Below, one piece after another: positions 1 through 9,367 of a DNA stretch of 64,000 bases. The notes beneath the pieces are model-generated. The model searched no databases, was not told where the DNA came from, and was given only the letters and a program-made list of their open reading frames with translations. The translations under genes and the position numbers were made by a program. The stretch comes from Opitutus sp. (GTDB lineage Bacteria > Verrucomicrobiota > Verrucomicrobiia > Opitutales > Opitutaceae), in the NCBI GenBank assembly GCA_024707325.1, contig JANPZY010000004.1:558001-622000 (forward strand), in the 5' to 3' direction. Each line of letters opens with the position of its first letter. Within the stretch, counting starts at the first letter, position 1.

Positions 1-350
1 CCCTCCTCGTGGGCGGCATCGGTATCATGAACATCATGCTCGTGTCCGTGACCGAACGCACGCGCGAGATCGGCATCCGCCTCGCCGTCGGCGCGCATGG
101 ACGCGACGTGCTGCTGCAGTTCGTGGTCGAGGCCGTGCTCCTCAGCTCCGTCGGCGGAATTCTTGGCATTTTGATCGGTGTCGGCGCCTCGGAAGTCGTG
201 CGCCGCTTCGTCGGCTGGCCCGTGCTCGTCTCGCCGTTCTGGGTGATTTTGTCGTTCGGCGTCAGCGCCGTCGTCGGCCTCTTTTTCGGCTACTATCCCG
301 CCCGCAAAGCCGCCCGCCTCGATCCGATCGACGCGCTCCGCTACGAGTAA
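1..350 (+). CDS. MacB/FtsX-type ABC transporter permease, C-terminal fragment (truncated by window start)
   Basis: [31 protein letters not shown] motif typical of MacB-like permeases; TM-rich C-terminus ending [17 protein letters not shown]. Confidence 0.9.
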   Translation, partial: LLVGGIGIMNIMLVSVTERTREIGIRLAVGAHGRDVLLQFVVEAVLLSSVGGILGILIGVGASEVVRRFVGWPVLVSPFWVILSFGVSAVVGLFFGYYPARKAARLDPIDALRYE

Positions 351-422
351 CGTTCAACGAGCTGCGCTTGCCGCAAGTGAGCGGTTGCGCTCTCGCGCAC
401 GTTCTTCAATGGTCCCGCGCGC

Positions 423-1193
423 ATGTCCCCGCGAATCGTCGTCGAGCTCGCTGACGTCTCCAAACGCTTCCCCTCCGGTCCGCTCGTGCTCGACCGGCTT
501 TCCGTCGAAGCCTCGGCAGGCGACTTTATCAGCCTCATCGGCCCAAGCGGCTGCGGTAAGTCCACGCTGCTGCGCCTGATCGCGGGCCTCACCGCGCCGA
601 CTACCGGCCAGGTCGCCGTCGAGTGCGAAGCCGGTGCCGATCCGCTCTCGTCGCTCGCATTCGTTTTTCAGGAGCCGACGTTGCTGCCGTGGCTCACGGT
701 CGCCGCCAACGTTGAGGCGCCGCTCCGCATTCGCGGCGTGCCAGCCGCGCAGCGCGCGGAACTTAGCCAACACGCGCTCGAGCTCGTGAAACTCTCCGAC
801 AAGGCCGCCGCATATCCACGCCAGCTTTCCGGCGGACAGAAGATGCGCGTTTCGCTCGCCCGTGCGCTCGCGTTGTCGCCGCGGATTCTATTGCTCGACG
901 AACCGTTCGGTGCGCTCGACGAACTCACACGCGAGCATCTCAACGAGGAACTGCTCGCGATCCGCCAGCAGCAGGCGTTCACCGCGTTCTTCGTCACGCA
1001 CTCGGTTTCCGAAGCGGTGTTTTTGTCCAACCGTATCCTCGTGCTCTCCGCCAATCCCGGACGCATCCACACCGAGGTGATCGTCGACCTGCCGTATCCG
1101 CGCACGGCCGAGGTGCGCCAGTCGCGTGACTATCTCGATACCGTCGCGCAGACGTCGCAGCTCCTGCGTTCGATCGAACAACCCGCCGCCTGA
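423..1193 (+). CDS. ABC transporter ATP-binding protein (nitrate/sulfonate/pyrimidine-precursor type)
   Basis: Walker A GPSGCGKST, signature LSGGQKMRVSLARAL, Walker B ILLLDEPFGALD; next to permease and NMT1-like SBP. Confidence 0.92.
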   Translation: MSPRIVVELADVSKRFPSGPLVLDRLSVEASAGDFISLIGPSGCGKSTLLRLIAGLTAPTTGQVAVECEAGADPLSSLAFVFQEPTLLPWLTVAANVEAPLRIRGVPAAQRAELSQHALELVKLSDKAAAYPRQLSGGQKMRVSLARALALSPRILLLDEPFGALDELTREHLNEELLAIRQQQAFTAFFVTHSVSEAVFLSNRILVLSANPGRIHTEVIVDLPYPRTAEVRQSRDYLDTVAQTSQLLRSIEQPAA

Positions 1194-1199
1194 TTTCGC

Positions 1200-1991
1200 A
1201 TGCAATTGCGTTGGTCCACGATCCTGTTGCCCGCCTGCGCCGGCGTTTTCCTCTTACTCCTCTGGCAGGGCATCCATCTCGCGCTCTCCGAGGATTATCG
1301 TTTTCTCCTGCCCACGCCCGGCGCGGTCGTGAGCGCGCTTTTCGAACACGCGGGTCCGCTCGGCCGCGCTGCACTCAACACGACTTACGGCGCGCTGCTT
1401 GGCTTCGGTCTCGCGATTGCCGTGAGCATCGCGTGTGCGGTGCTGCTGTCGCTGTCGCCGCTCATCCGCGCGAGCCTGTATCCATTTTTGATGATCCTTC
1501 AGATGACGCCGGTGATCGTCGTCGCGCCGATTCTCGTGCTGTGGGTCGGCGCCGGTCTGAAGAGCGTGATCGTGATCACGTTTCTCATCTGTTTCTTCCC
1601 GCTCGTCGTGAACACGACGCAGGGCCTGATCTCGACCGACCGCAATCTGGTCGAACTTTTCCAGATGTGGCGCGCGTCGAAACTGCAACAACTCGTCCTG
1701 CTCCGCGCGCCCTCCGCGCTGCCCTACTTCTTCACCGGACTGCGTATCGCCGCGACACTTGCGCCGATCGGTGCGCTCGTTGGCGACTACACGGCCGGGT
1801 CGTCCGCCGGCGACGGCGGCGGACTCGGCTTTCAGGCGATCATTTATTCGAGCCAGGCAAAATATCCCGCGCTCTTCGCCACCGCCGCAATCACGTGCGT
1901 GCTCGGGTTTTTGTTTGTCGCCGTCGTCATTTTCCTGAGTTGGCTCACACTCCGACGCTGGCACGACTCGATCGAGCGCACCGACGTCTGA
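1200..1991 (+). CDS. ABC transporter permease (BPD_transp_1 type)
   Basis: multi-TM protein with permease EAA-like region; operon with ATPase and SBP. Confidence 0.88.
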   Translation: MQLRWSTILLPACAGVFLLLLWQGIHLALSEDYRFLLPTPGAVVSALFEHAGPLGRAALNTTYGALLGFGLAIAVSIACAVLLSLSPLIRASLYPFLMILQMTPVIVVAPILVLWVGAGLKSVIVITFLICFFPLVVNTTQGLISTDRNLVELFQMWRASKLQQLVLLRAPSALPYFFTGLRIAATLAPIGALVGDYTAGSSAGDGGGLGFQAIIYSSQAKYPALFATAAITCVLGFLFVAVVIFLSWLTLRRWHDSIERTDV

Positions 1992-2006
1992 CTTTTCTTC
2001 CCCACC

Positions 2007-2975
2007 ATGAAACCTGTCCGCCTCCTCCTCGTTGCGGCCGCTCTCTGCTCGGCCGTTTTCGCTGCCGACTCCAAAACGCTCTTCAAGATCACGGTGCAGC
2101 TCGACTGGGTGCCGGAGCCCGAACATGGCGGTTTCTACCAGGCACTCGCGCGCGACTATTTCCGCGAAGAAGGACTCGATGTCGAACTCCTCCCCGGCGG
2201 CCCGAACGCCCTCGTCATGCCCAAGGTTGCCACCGGGCAGGCCGATGTCGGCCAGGCCGACAGCACCAACACGCTCCTCCAGCAGGCCGAGGGCCTGCCC
2301 GTCGTGCAGTTCGCCGCTGTCTTTCAGGACGATCCTTCCGGCCTCCTCGTCAACGCGAGCAGCAGCGTGCAACGCTTCGAGGATCTGCAGGGCAAGACCA
2401 TCATCGCGCGTCCCGAGTGGGCGTTTCTTCAGTATCTGAAAAAGCGATACAACCTGCAGTTCAACGTCGTCCCGCAGAACTTTTCCGTCGCCGCTTTCCT
2501 CGGCAACAAGGAGGCGATCCAGCAGGGTTACTACATCGCCGAGCCGTATCACATCGTGCAGGCCGGAGCGCCGATGCCGCGCTTCCTTTCGACGTGGGAC
2601 GCCGATTTCCGCGCCTACGCGGTGCTCGTGACCAATCGGAAATTCGCCCGCCAGAATCCCGAGCAGCTCCGCGCCTTTGTGCGCGCCTACATCCGCGGTT
2701 GGCGCGATTACCTCGAGGGCGATCCCACACCGGCGCACGAAGCGCTCAAGCGCGCCAATCCGAACAACACCGACGAGTTCATGATGTTCTCCCGTCAGAT
2801 GATCATCGACGGCAAACTCGTGACCGGCCGCGACGCCAACGGCGGTCCGGAAAACGTCGGTCGTCTCGATCCCGCGCGCTTCACAAAACAAATCGAGCAG
2901 CTCGAATCGCTCGGCATCCTGAAACGCGGCAAAGTCGCCGCTGAGAACGCGATCACGACCGATTTCCTGCCCTAA
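2007..2975 (+). CDS. ABC transporter substrate-binding protein, NMT1/THI5-like
   Basis: signal peptide; VQLDWVPEPEHGGFYQALARDYFREEGLDVELLPGG is the NMT1/THI5 signature region. Confidence 0.9.
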   Translation: MKPVRLLLVAAALCSAVFAADSKTLFKITVQLDWVPEPEHGGFYQALARDYFREEGLDVELLPGGPNALVMPKVATGQADVGQADSTNTLLQQAEGLPVVQFAAVFQDDPSGLLVNASSSVQRFEDLQGKTIIARPEWAFLQYLKKRYNLQFNVVPQNFSVAAFLGNKEAIQQGYYIAEPYHIVQAGAPMPRFLSTWDADFRAYAVLVTNRKFARQNPEQLRAFVRAYIRGWRDYLEGDPTPAHEALKRANPNNTDEFMMFSRQMIIDGKLVTGRDANGGPENVGRLDPARFTKQIEQLESLGILKRGKVAAENAITTDFLP

Positions 2976-2976
2976 C

Positions 2977-3140
2977 GCGTCCCGAGTCGCGCCGAAGTCC
3001 GTCCATCGTCGGGACACAGTGCGGCTCGAGTCGGGGCAAGGTGCGTCCACGGTCGAGCCAAGATCCGGACCGGGTCGCGCCACGTGCCGCTTTACGTCGG
3101 GACGGAGTGCGGCACACTCCGAGCCCATGTCCGCTCCGAC
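2977..3140 (+). repeat. 22-bp tandem repeat array A
   Basis: units 2997-3018, 3019-3040, 3041-3062, 3063-3083, 3084-3106, 3107-3128, e.g. GTGCGGCTCGAGTCGGGGCAAG and GTGCGTCCACGGTCGAGCCAAG; preceded by a partial unit. Confidence 0.85.
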
Positions 3141-4317
3141 CGATGCCCGTGCACGCTTCTTCTCGCTCCTCCGCGCTGCGGTGGACAGCGGCGCGTGGTC
3201 GAAACTCACGCTCGGCAAATACCGCGGCGCCGACGCCACGCTGCGCAATGTCTTCGTGCGTCCGGTCACGCTGAAGAGCGGGCCCCATCTCACGTTCGTA
3301 TGGCGGTATGAGACGCGCGACGTGACGAAAAACCTCCCGCCTGCGGAAGCGATCGCTCAGATCGATGCGCTCATCGGTCGCGATTTTCTGGACGCGCATC
3401 TGTTCACCGCGACGGAAAATGCGCAGTTCGAGACGCAGCCCGACGGTTCTGCACGTCTCCGCGTGAAGAAAGTTTCCACGTCGAGTGCGGCTGCGCCCGC
3501 AGCGTCACACAACCGCGCGAAAAACCATCTCATCGATCCGTTGTCCTCGTGGCTGCGTGCGCTCGGCGTGACCAACGACCGCGGCCACGCCAGCGAAGGC
3601 ATGGCGGACAAACTTCGGCAGATCCAAAAATTCGCCGAGTTGCTCACGCACCTCCTCGCCGATCTGCCCGCGCAAACCGAACCGCTCGCGATTGCCGACA
3701 TGGGCAGCGGCAAAGGCTATCTCACCTTCGCTGTCGCCGCGTTATTGCGCGAACGCGCCCGCGTCGTCGGCATCGAAGCGCGACACGAACTGGTGGAGTT
3801 GTGCAACCGGATCGCCAGCGAACACGGATTGGCCGAGGTGCTTCGCTTCGAAACCGGCACCATTGCGGAAGCGACGCTCACGAAGATCGACGTGTTGATC
3901 GCGCTGCACGCGTGCGACACGGCGACGGACGACGCGATCGCGCGCGGTATCGCGGCCGATGCCAAACTCATCGTCGTCTCGCCCTGCTGCCAAAAGGAAC
4001 TGCGCGCACAGCTCACAGCGCCGCCGGTGCTCGCTGACGCGTTGCGTCACGGGATTTTCCAGGAACGACAGGCCGAGTTCGTCACCGATGCGATGCGCGC
4101 GCAACTGCTCGAGTGGGCCGGCTATCGCACGAAGGTCTTCGAGTTCATCTCGACCGAGCACACCGCGAAAAACCTCATGATCGCCGCTGTGAAAGCGCAC
4201 GCCCCCGGCGAGGCCGCACGCGCGGCGCGGTTGCGCGAGTTCGCGGCGTTTTACGGGATCCGCGAACAGCGCCTCGCGTCGCATCTCCATTTCCCGCTCG
4301 CGGCCCAAAGTTCGTAA
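3127..4317 (+). CDS. class I SAM-dependent methyltransferase
   Basis: MGSGKGYLTFAVAALL motif I; start chosen as ATG 3127 because the upstream ORF extension translates the repeat array. Confidence 0.8.
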   Translation: MSAPTDARARFFSLLRAAVDSGAWSKLTLGKYRGADATLRNVFVRPVTLKSGPHLTFVWRYETRDVTKNLPPAEAIAQIDALIGRDFLDAHLFTATENAQFETQPDGSARLRVKKVSTSSAAAPAASHNRAKNHLIDPLSSWLRALGVTNDRGHASEGMADKLRQIQKFAELLTHLLADLPAQTEPLAIADMGSGKGYLTFAVAALLRERARVVGIEARHELVELCNRIASEHGLAEVLRFETGTIAEATLTKIDVLIALHACDTATDDAIARGIAADAKLIVVSPCCQKELRAQLTAPPVLADALRHGIFQERQAEFVTDAMRAQLLEWAGYRTKVFEFISTEHTAKNLMIAAVKAHAPGEAARAARLREFAAFYGIREQRLASHLHFPLAAQSS

Positions 4318-4337
4318 GACGTAACAAACTTTTCGGC

Positions 4338-5348
4338 ATGACTTGGGATCAACTCGACTGGGCGGCGCTCGACCGTTTGCGCGATGGGTTTCTCCGCGGC
4401 ACGGCGGCGAATGGCCCGTATTGGAAGAGCGAGAGCGATCTCGCGAGCTACGACTTCACCTATGCCGAGCGCATCGGCTGGAAGTGGGACCACGTGCTTC
4501 GCGAGCTGAAGCTCCGCGGCTGGCGCCCGACTTCGCGCAACATTTTCGATTGGGGTTGCGGCAGCGGTGTCGCCGCGCGGCGCGTCCTCTCGGCCTTCGG
4601 CGCGGAGTCGTTCGATTCGCTCACCGTGTGGGATCACTCGGCGCTCGCGATGGATTTCGCCGTCGGCCAGGCGCAGGCCGCGTATCCAAATCTTGGAGTC
4701 AGCTCCGCCACCCCCGGACTACTGGCTGGCGATTCGCCGATCGGGTTGCTCGTGGTGAGCCATGTATTGAACGAGTTGCCCGCCGAAACGCTCGCGTCGC
4801 TGAAGAGTTTGATCGCGCGCGCCCAGGGCGTGCTCTGGGTCGAACCCGGCACACACGACGTCAGCCGCGCGCTCGGACGGATTCGCGACGAGTTGCTCGC
4901 GACGTTTACCGTGGTGGCACCGTGCACGCATCTGCGCACCTGTCCGATGTTCGACGCGGGCAACGAGCGGCACTGGTGTCACTTCTTTGCGCCACCACCC
5001 TCGGAGATTTTTGCAGACTCGAACTGGGTGAAGTTCGGCCAGCGCGCGGGCATCGACCTGCGTTCGCTGCCGTATGCGTTTCTCGCATTGGAGCGCGGCG
5101 CGCCCGCGCCCGACGAGTCGCTCGGCCACGTGATCGGACGCGCCGAGCACTTCAAGCCCTACGCCCGCGTGCTCAATTGCGACCGCGACGGTCTGACCGA
5201 ACTCACGATCCCCAAACGTGCAGCGGCGGCGCTCTACAAGGAGTTGGACCGCACGAAGGCGCCGCTCGTTTACCGGTGGCAGCGGGACGGCGGAGAGGTT
5301 TCCGGGGGCCGATCCTTGGCCACGGAAGCGGCTGATGCAGGAGCTTGA
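4338..5348 (+). CDS. Rsm22-like small-subunit-associated methyltransferase
   Basis: FDWGCGSGVAARRVL motif I plus Cys-rich APCTHLRTCPMF...WCHFF typical of the Rsm22 family. Confidence 0.7.
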   Translation: MTWDQLDWAALDRLRDGFLRGTAANGPYWKSESDLASYDFTYAERIGWKWDHVLRELKLRGWRPTSRNIFDWGCGSGVAARRVLSAFGAESFDSLTVWDHSALAMDFAVGQAQAAYPNLGVSSATPGLLAGDSPIGLLVVSHVLNELPAETLASLKSLIARAQGVLWVEPGTHDVSRALGRIRDELLATFTVVAPCTHLRTCPMFDAGNERHWCHFFAPPPSEIFADSNWVKFGQRAGIDLRSLPYAFLALERGAPAPDESLGHVIGRAEHFKPYARVLNCDRDGLTELTIPKRAAAALYKELDRTKAPLVYRWQRDGGEVSGGRSLATEAADAGA

Positions 5349-5394
5349 CTCGACCGGGGCGGTCGGAATGCTCTGACCCTTTCATTTCACCAAC

Positions 5395-5493
5395 ATGGGC
5401 CAACAACTGAACAAATACATCAAACGGAAACGCCGCGCCGCTTACTTGAAGCGCAAGAAAGAGCGCACCAAGGTCGCCGCCAAGAAGAAGTAA
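5395..5493 (+). CDS. small very basic peptide, 32 aa (MGQQLNKYIKRKRRAAYLKRKKERTKVAAKKK)
   Basis: ATG to TAA small ORF below the ORF-track cutoff; about half Lys/Arg; followed by an intrinsic terminator. Confidence 0.6.
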   Translation: MGQQLNKYIKRKRRAAYLKRKKERTKVAAKKK

Positions 5494-5520
5494 GGCGATC
5501 CGTTTAGCCGTCCCTTTCTG

Positions 5521-5548
5521 AACCGCGGCCCCGTGCCGCGGTTTTTTC
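5521..5548 (+). terminator. intrinsic terminator
   Basis: AACCGCGGC-cccgt-GCCGCGGTT followed by T-tract. Confidence 0.85.
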
Positions 5549-5591
5549 GTTAAAAGCCCGCCACGCCCGTCCGTCCCGTCCGCCCTCGTCC

Positions 5592-7005
5592 ATGATCAAG
5601 GTCAGTCTCGTTTCCCTCGGTTGCGCCAAGAATCTCGTCGATAGCGAGATCATGGTCGGCCACCTGCACCAGGCGGGCATGTCGGTCGTCCCGGATGCCG
5701 ACAAAGCCGACGTCGTCATCGTCAACACCTGCTCGTTCATCGATTCGTCGAAGGAAGAATCGATCGGCCACATCCTCGAGGTGCATCAGCAGCGCGGCAT
5801 GCGGAAGCGCCGCCACAATCAGAAGCTGATCGTCGCCGGCTGCATGTCGCAGCGCTTTTCGAAGGATCTCCCGAGCGCGCTGCCCGAAGTCGATGCGTTC
5901 ATCGGCCTCGATCAGGTGACGAAGGTCGCGCCGATCATCGAAAAACTCGTCGGCCAGGATCGCGGCGATCATGGCGTGCCCGTGTCATTCATCGAGGGCC
6001 GCTCGACGTGGATTCCCGACTACAACACGCCGCGCTTCCGGCTCACGCCGCGGCACTTCGCGTATTTGAAAATCGCCGAGGGCTGCAATCACCCGTGCAC
6101 GTTCTGCATCATCCCGCAGATTCGTGGCCGGCACCGCAGCCGCACGGTGGAGAGCGTAGTCGCCGAGGCGCGCCAGCTCGTGAAAGAGGGCGTCAAGGAG
6201 ATCAACCTGATCTCGCAGGACACGACTTTCTTCGGAATGGACACGTGGGGAACAGCGCCCGAATCCGCGCACGCCCGTCGATTCCTCGCGCGGCACCGCG
6301 CTCACCACCCTCCTCCGCGAACTCAACGCGATCGAGGGCGATTTCTGGATTCGTTTGCTCTACACCCACCCGGCGCACTGGTCCGACGAACTGATCAAGA
6401 CCATCGCCGAGTGCCCGAAGGTCGCGCGCTACATCGACATTCCGCTTCAGCACATCAGCGATCACATGCTCGGCCGCATGCAGCGCGAGACGAGCGGCGA
6501 CTACATTCGCGATCTCATCAAGCGCATCCGCGCCGGCATCCCCGGTATCGCGGTGCGCACCACGTTCATCGTCGGTTTCCCCGGTGAAACCGAAGCCGAT
6601 GTGAACGAACTCGCGCAGTTCATCGAGGAAACGCGTTTCGAGCGTCTCGGCGTTTTCCGCTACTCGCAGGAAGAAGGCACGCGCGCGGCCAAGATGGAGG
6701 AGCAGATTTCCAAGAAGGAAAAGGAGCAGCGCTGGCACCGTCTGATGAAGCTCCAGAAGTCCATCGCCGCCGACGTGAGCCGCAGCTACGTGGGCCGCAC
6801 CATTCGCGTGCTCGTCGAGGAGCCCGGCGTCGCTCGTGGCGAAGCCGACGCGCCCGATATCGACGGTCGCGTCTACGTGCCGATCACGCTTCCGGTTGGT
6901 GAATTCGTCGACGTGGAGATTACCGGTTTCGAGGATTACGACCTCATGGCATTGCCGGTTGGGCAGAAGCCCGCCACCCGCAAGGTTGCGAAACAAGCGC
7001 AGTGA
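5592..7005 (+). CDS. rimO: ribosomal protein uS12 methylthiotransferase RimO (single-base frameshift near 6247-6250)
   Basis: N-terminal ORF MIKVSLVSLGCAKNLVDSEIMVGHL with radical SAM CNHPCTFC; C-terminal ORF continues LLYTHPAHWSDELIKTIAECPKVARYIDIPLQHISDHMLGRMQR in another frame. Confidence 0.93.
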
Positions 7006-7019
7006 GCCAGAGTGGCGTC

Positions 7020-7553
7020 ATGATGAAGACGCCCCGCCTCCTCTGCTTTCTCGCCCTCGGTTTTCTCCTCGCTCTCGTCTCCTGCTCCAAACCACCCGCG
7101 CGCGATGACAAGATCGAGGCGCGCAACGACGCGGAGTTCGAGCAATGGCTCTCGAATCACCGCGACGTCATTCCCGCAAACGAGCGCAAGGAAATCGACG
7201 AAGCGCGCCAGCAACTCCGCTACAAGGTGATGACCGCCCGGCCCGGGCTCATGTCGGACGCTTTCGCCGAAGCACTCTACGCCGAGATCAACGGCCGCAC
7301 CGTCGACGAAGTTCTCGCCACCAGCTACGACCTCCAGATCGAACGCGTGGAAGTGGAACTGAAAAACTACGCACCGATGCTCGCCCGCCTGGAAACCGAC
7401 TCCGCCAAAGGCTATCTCACCGAAGACCAGAAAGAGGCCATCGCCACAAATCTCCGCCAGCTCAGGGAGAAGATCGCCCAGCGCGAAGAGGACCTGAAAC
7501 GTCTCAACGCCCGCCGCGCCGAGCTGCCCAGCAGCCCTGCCCCAACGAGCTGA
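7020..7553 (+). CDS. putative lipoprotein, coiled-coil rich
   Basis: signal peptide with lipobox LVSC; helical C-terminus. Confidence 0.65.
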   Translation: MMKTPRLLCFLALGFLLALVSCSKPPARDDKIEARNDAEFEQWLSNHRDVIPANERKEIDEARQQLRYKVMTARPGLMSDAFAEALYAEINGRTVDEVLATSYDLQIERVEVELKNYAPMLARLETDSAKGYLTEDQKEAIATNLRQLREKIAQREEDLKRLNARRAELPSSPAPTS

Positions 7554-7567
7554 GCGCGGCCGCGCGA

Positions 7568-9019
7568 TTATTTCGCCGCTTTCGCAACGGCGACGAAGCG
7601 CGGGATGATTCCGTCGAACGAGCCGTTGGTGAAAAACACGACGAGTCGCGCTTTTTCACCGCGGCCGACGCGCTCCGTCAGTTCCTGCAAAAGCGCTTCG
7701 CTGCTCTCCGCCGCGCGCGCGGCGACACCGCGCGATTGGAGATGCGCCGCGACCGCGGTCGCGTCAAAACGCTCCTCCGGTTTTAGTTTTTCCGCACGGT
7801 TCACGGCGCCGAGGTAAACTTCGTCGGCCAGCGTGAGCGCATCGAGAAACCCTGCCTGCAGTGTCTTCGTGCGCGCCGTGTTGCTCCGCGGCTCAAACGC
7901 CGCTGTCAGCACATGCTGCGGGAAACGCGCGCGGAACGAGCGCAACGTCTCCGCGAGCGCGGTCGGGTGATGACCGAAATCCTCCACGACCGTCAGCGCA
8001 TCCGTCGCCAGCAGCGTTTCCTGCCGCCGCTTCACCCCGCGAAAGCGCGCAAGCGGAGCGAGATTCAGAAGATCCTTCGCCGCACGGCGCGCCGCGTCGT
8101 CGGCTTGAGGTGGAAGTAGCGAAAGCGCCGCTGCGGTCGCGGCCATCGCCGCGTTGCGCGCATTGAAAAGCCCCGGCTGCGTCCACTCCACGCGCGTCCA
8201 CGTTTCCCCAAACCATTCGAGCGAGAAACTCGCGCCCGTGGACGTTTCCGCGAAGTCCACGATCCGCACGTCGTTCCGCTCTCCCGTGCCCACGCGCACC
8301 ACGCGCGTCCACGGCAGTCCGCCGAGCGCCGCGAGATTCGGATCGTCGCCATTGAGCACCACGTAGCCGTGACGCGGCACGATGCGCGTGAGATGCGCGA
8401 ACGTCCGCTGCACGTCCGCGAGATCGCGAAAGATGTCCGCGTGATCGAACTCGAGGTTGTTCAACACGGCGATCTGCGGTGCGTAGTGGATGAACTTGCT
8501 GCGCTTGTCGAAGAACGCGCTGTCGTATTCGTCGCCTTCGATGACAAACGGATCCGACGCCGTTCCGAGATGATTACCCACCGGCGGATCGAGCGGCACG
8601 CCGCCAATGAGAAAGCCGGGATCGCGCCCGTTCTCGCGCAGCAGAAAAGCCGTCAGCGAAGTCGTCGTCGTTTTCCCGTGCGTGCCGCAGACGACGATGT
8701 TGCGGCGATGCTTCAGCACCGATTCGTGCAGCATCGCCGGCAGCGACGTAAACGGCAGCGCGCGCGAATCGAGCAACCACTCGACCTCGGGATTGCCCCG
8801 CGACATCGCGTTGCCGATCACGACGAGATCCGGCGCGAGCTGCTGCAAGCGCGCGGGATCGTAGCCCTCGTGCAGGGCGATGCCCGCCTGCGCGAGCACC
8901 GTGCTCATCGGCGGGTAAACACCCGTGTCGGCACCGAGCACCTCATGGCCGGCCGCCCGCGCGAGAAGCGCCGCATTGCCCATCGCCGTTCCACAGATGC
9001 CCATGAAATAAATCCGCAT
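7568..9019 (-). CDS. mpl: UDP-N-acetylmuramate:L-alanyl-gamma-D-glutamyl-meso-diaminopimelate ligase
   Basis: MRIYFMGICGTAMGNAALLARAAGHEV start; Mur ligase GTHGKTTT; VIEGDEYDSAFFDKRSKFIHY Mpl motif. Confidence 0.93.
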   Translation of the reverse strand: MRIYFMGICGTAMGNAALLARAAGHEVLGADTGVYPPMSTVLAQAGIALHEGYDPARLQQLAPDLVVIGNAMSRGNPEVEWLLDSRALPFTSLPAMLHESVLKHRRNIVVCGTHGKTTTTSLTAFLLRENGRDPGFLIGGVPLDPPVGNHLGTASDPFVIEGDEYDSAFFDKRSKFIHYAPQIAVLNNLEFDHADIFRDLADVQRTFAHLTRIVPRHGYVVLNGDDPNLAALGGLPWTRVVRVGTGERNDVRIVDFAETSTGASFSLEWFGETWTRVEWTQPGLFNARNAAMAATAAALSLLPPQADDAARRAAKDLLNLAPLARFRGVKRRQETLLATDALTVVEDFGHHPTALAETLRSFRARFPQHVLTAAFEPRSNTARTKTLQAGFLDALTLADEVYLGAVNRAEKLKPEERFDATAVAAHLQSRGVAARAAESSEALLQELTERVGRGEKARLVVFFTNGSFDGIIPRFVAVAKAAK

Positions 9020-9092
9020 AGGTCGGTTAACGACCAACGCGCGCACTGGGTCAATCTCGCGACTCGTTCCCGTCAACAACCTCCAACGGTGG

Positions 9093-9114
9093 AGCCCGAT
9101 GTCCTCATCGGGCT
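9093..9114. repeat. palindromic element AGCCCGATG-TCCT-CATCGGGCT
   Basis: 9-bp perfect arms, 4-nt loop. Confidence 0.75.
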
Positions 9115-9134
9115 GCTTGGCCTGCGCAGCACGA

Positions 9135-9163
9135 ACAACCCGCCGGGGACGGCGGGTTCCACC
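9135..9163. repeat. 29-bp dispersed palindromic element (copy 1)
   Basis: ACAACCCGCCGGGGACGGCGGGTTCCACC, identical to 25398-25426. Confidence 0.9.
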
Positions 9164-9217
9164 TTCTCCGCGTCGCCATGTTTCCGCGATTTCTTCGTCT
9201 GGCGCTTCCGTGTTTCC

Positions 9218-9367
9218 GTGATGAGTCGCGACGCGAGCCGCACCTTCTCGCGACAAGGTCCGCACCTGGGCTCGACATGGGACGCACTTTGTCCCGACTC
9301 GGTGCGGACTGTGGCACGACTCGGTCCGAACCCTGGTTCGACTCGAGCCGCACGCGGGCGCGGGTCA
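9218..9367 (-). repeat. 22-bp tandem repeat array B
   Basis: six consecutive 22-bp units 9236-9257, 9258-9279, 9280-9301, 9302-9323, 9324-9345, 9346-9367; abuts stop codon of the histidine kinase. Confidence 0.9.

Noticed and set aside
350-423. TPP riboswitch ahead of the NMT1/THI5-like importer
   Set aside because: The 70-nt leader lacks recognisable THI-box (CUGAGA) sequences and is too short.
1254-3293. 679-aa minus-strand ORF
   Set aside because: Antisense to the ABC importer genes, which have clear family motifs; no recognisable domain.
5592-7005. Programmed ribosomal frameshifting in rimO
   Set aside because: No canonical heptamer slippery site followed by a pseudoknot recognised, and the same kind of single-base break occurs in many unrelated genes here.
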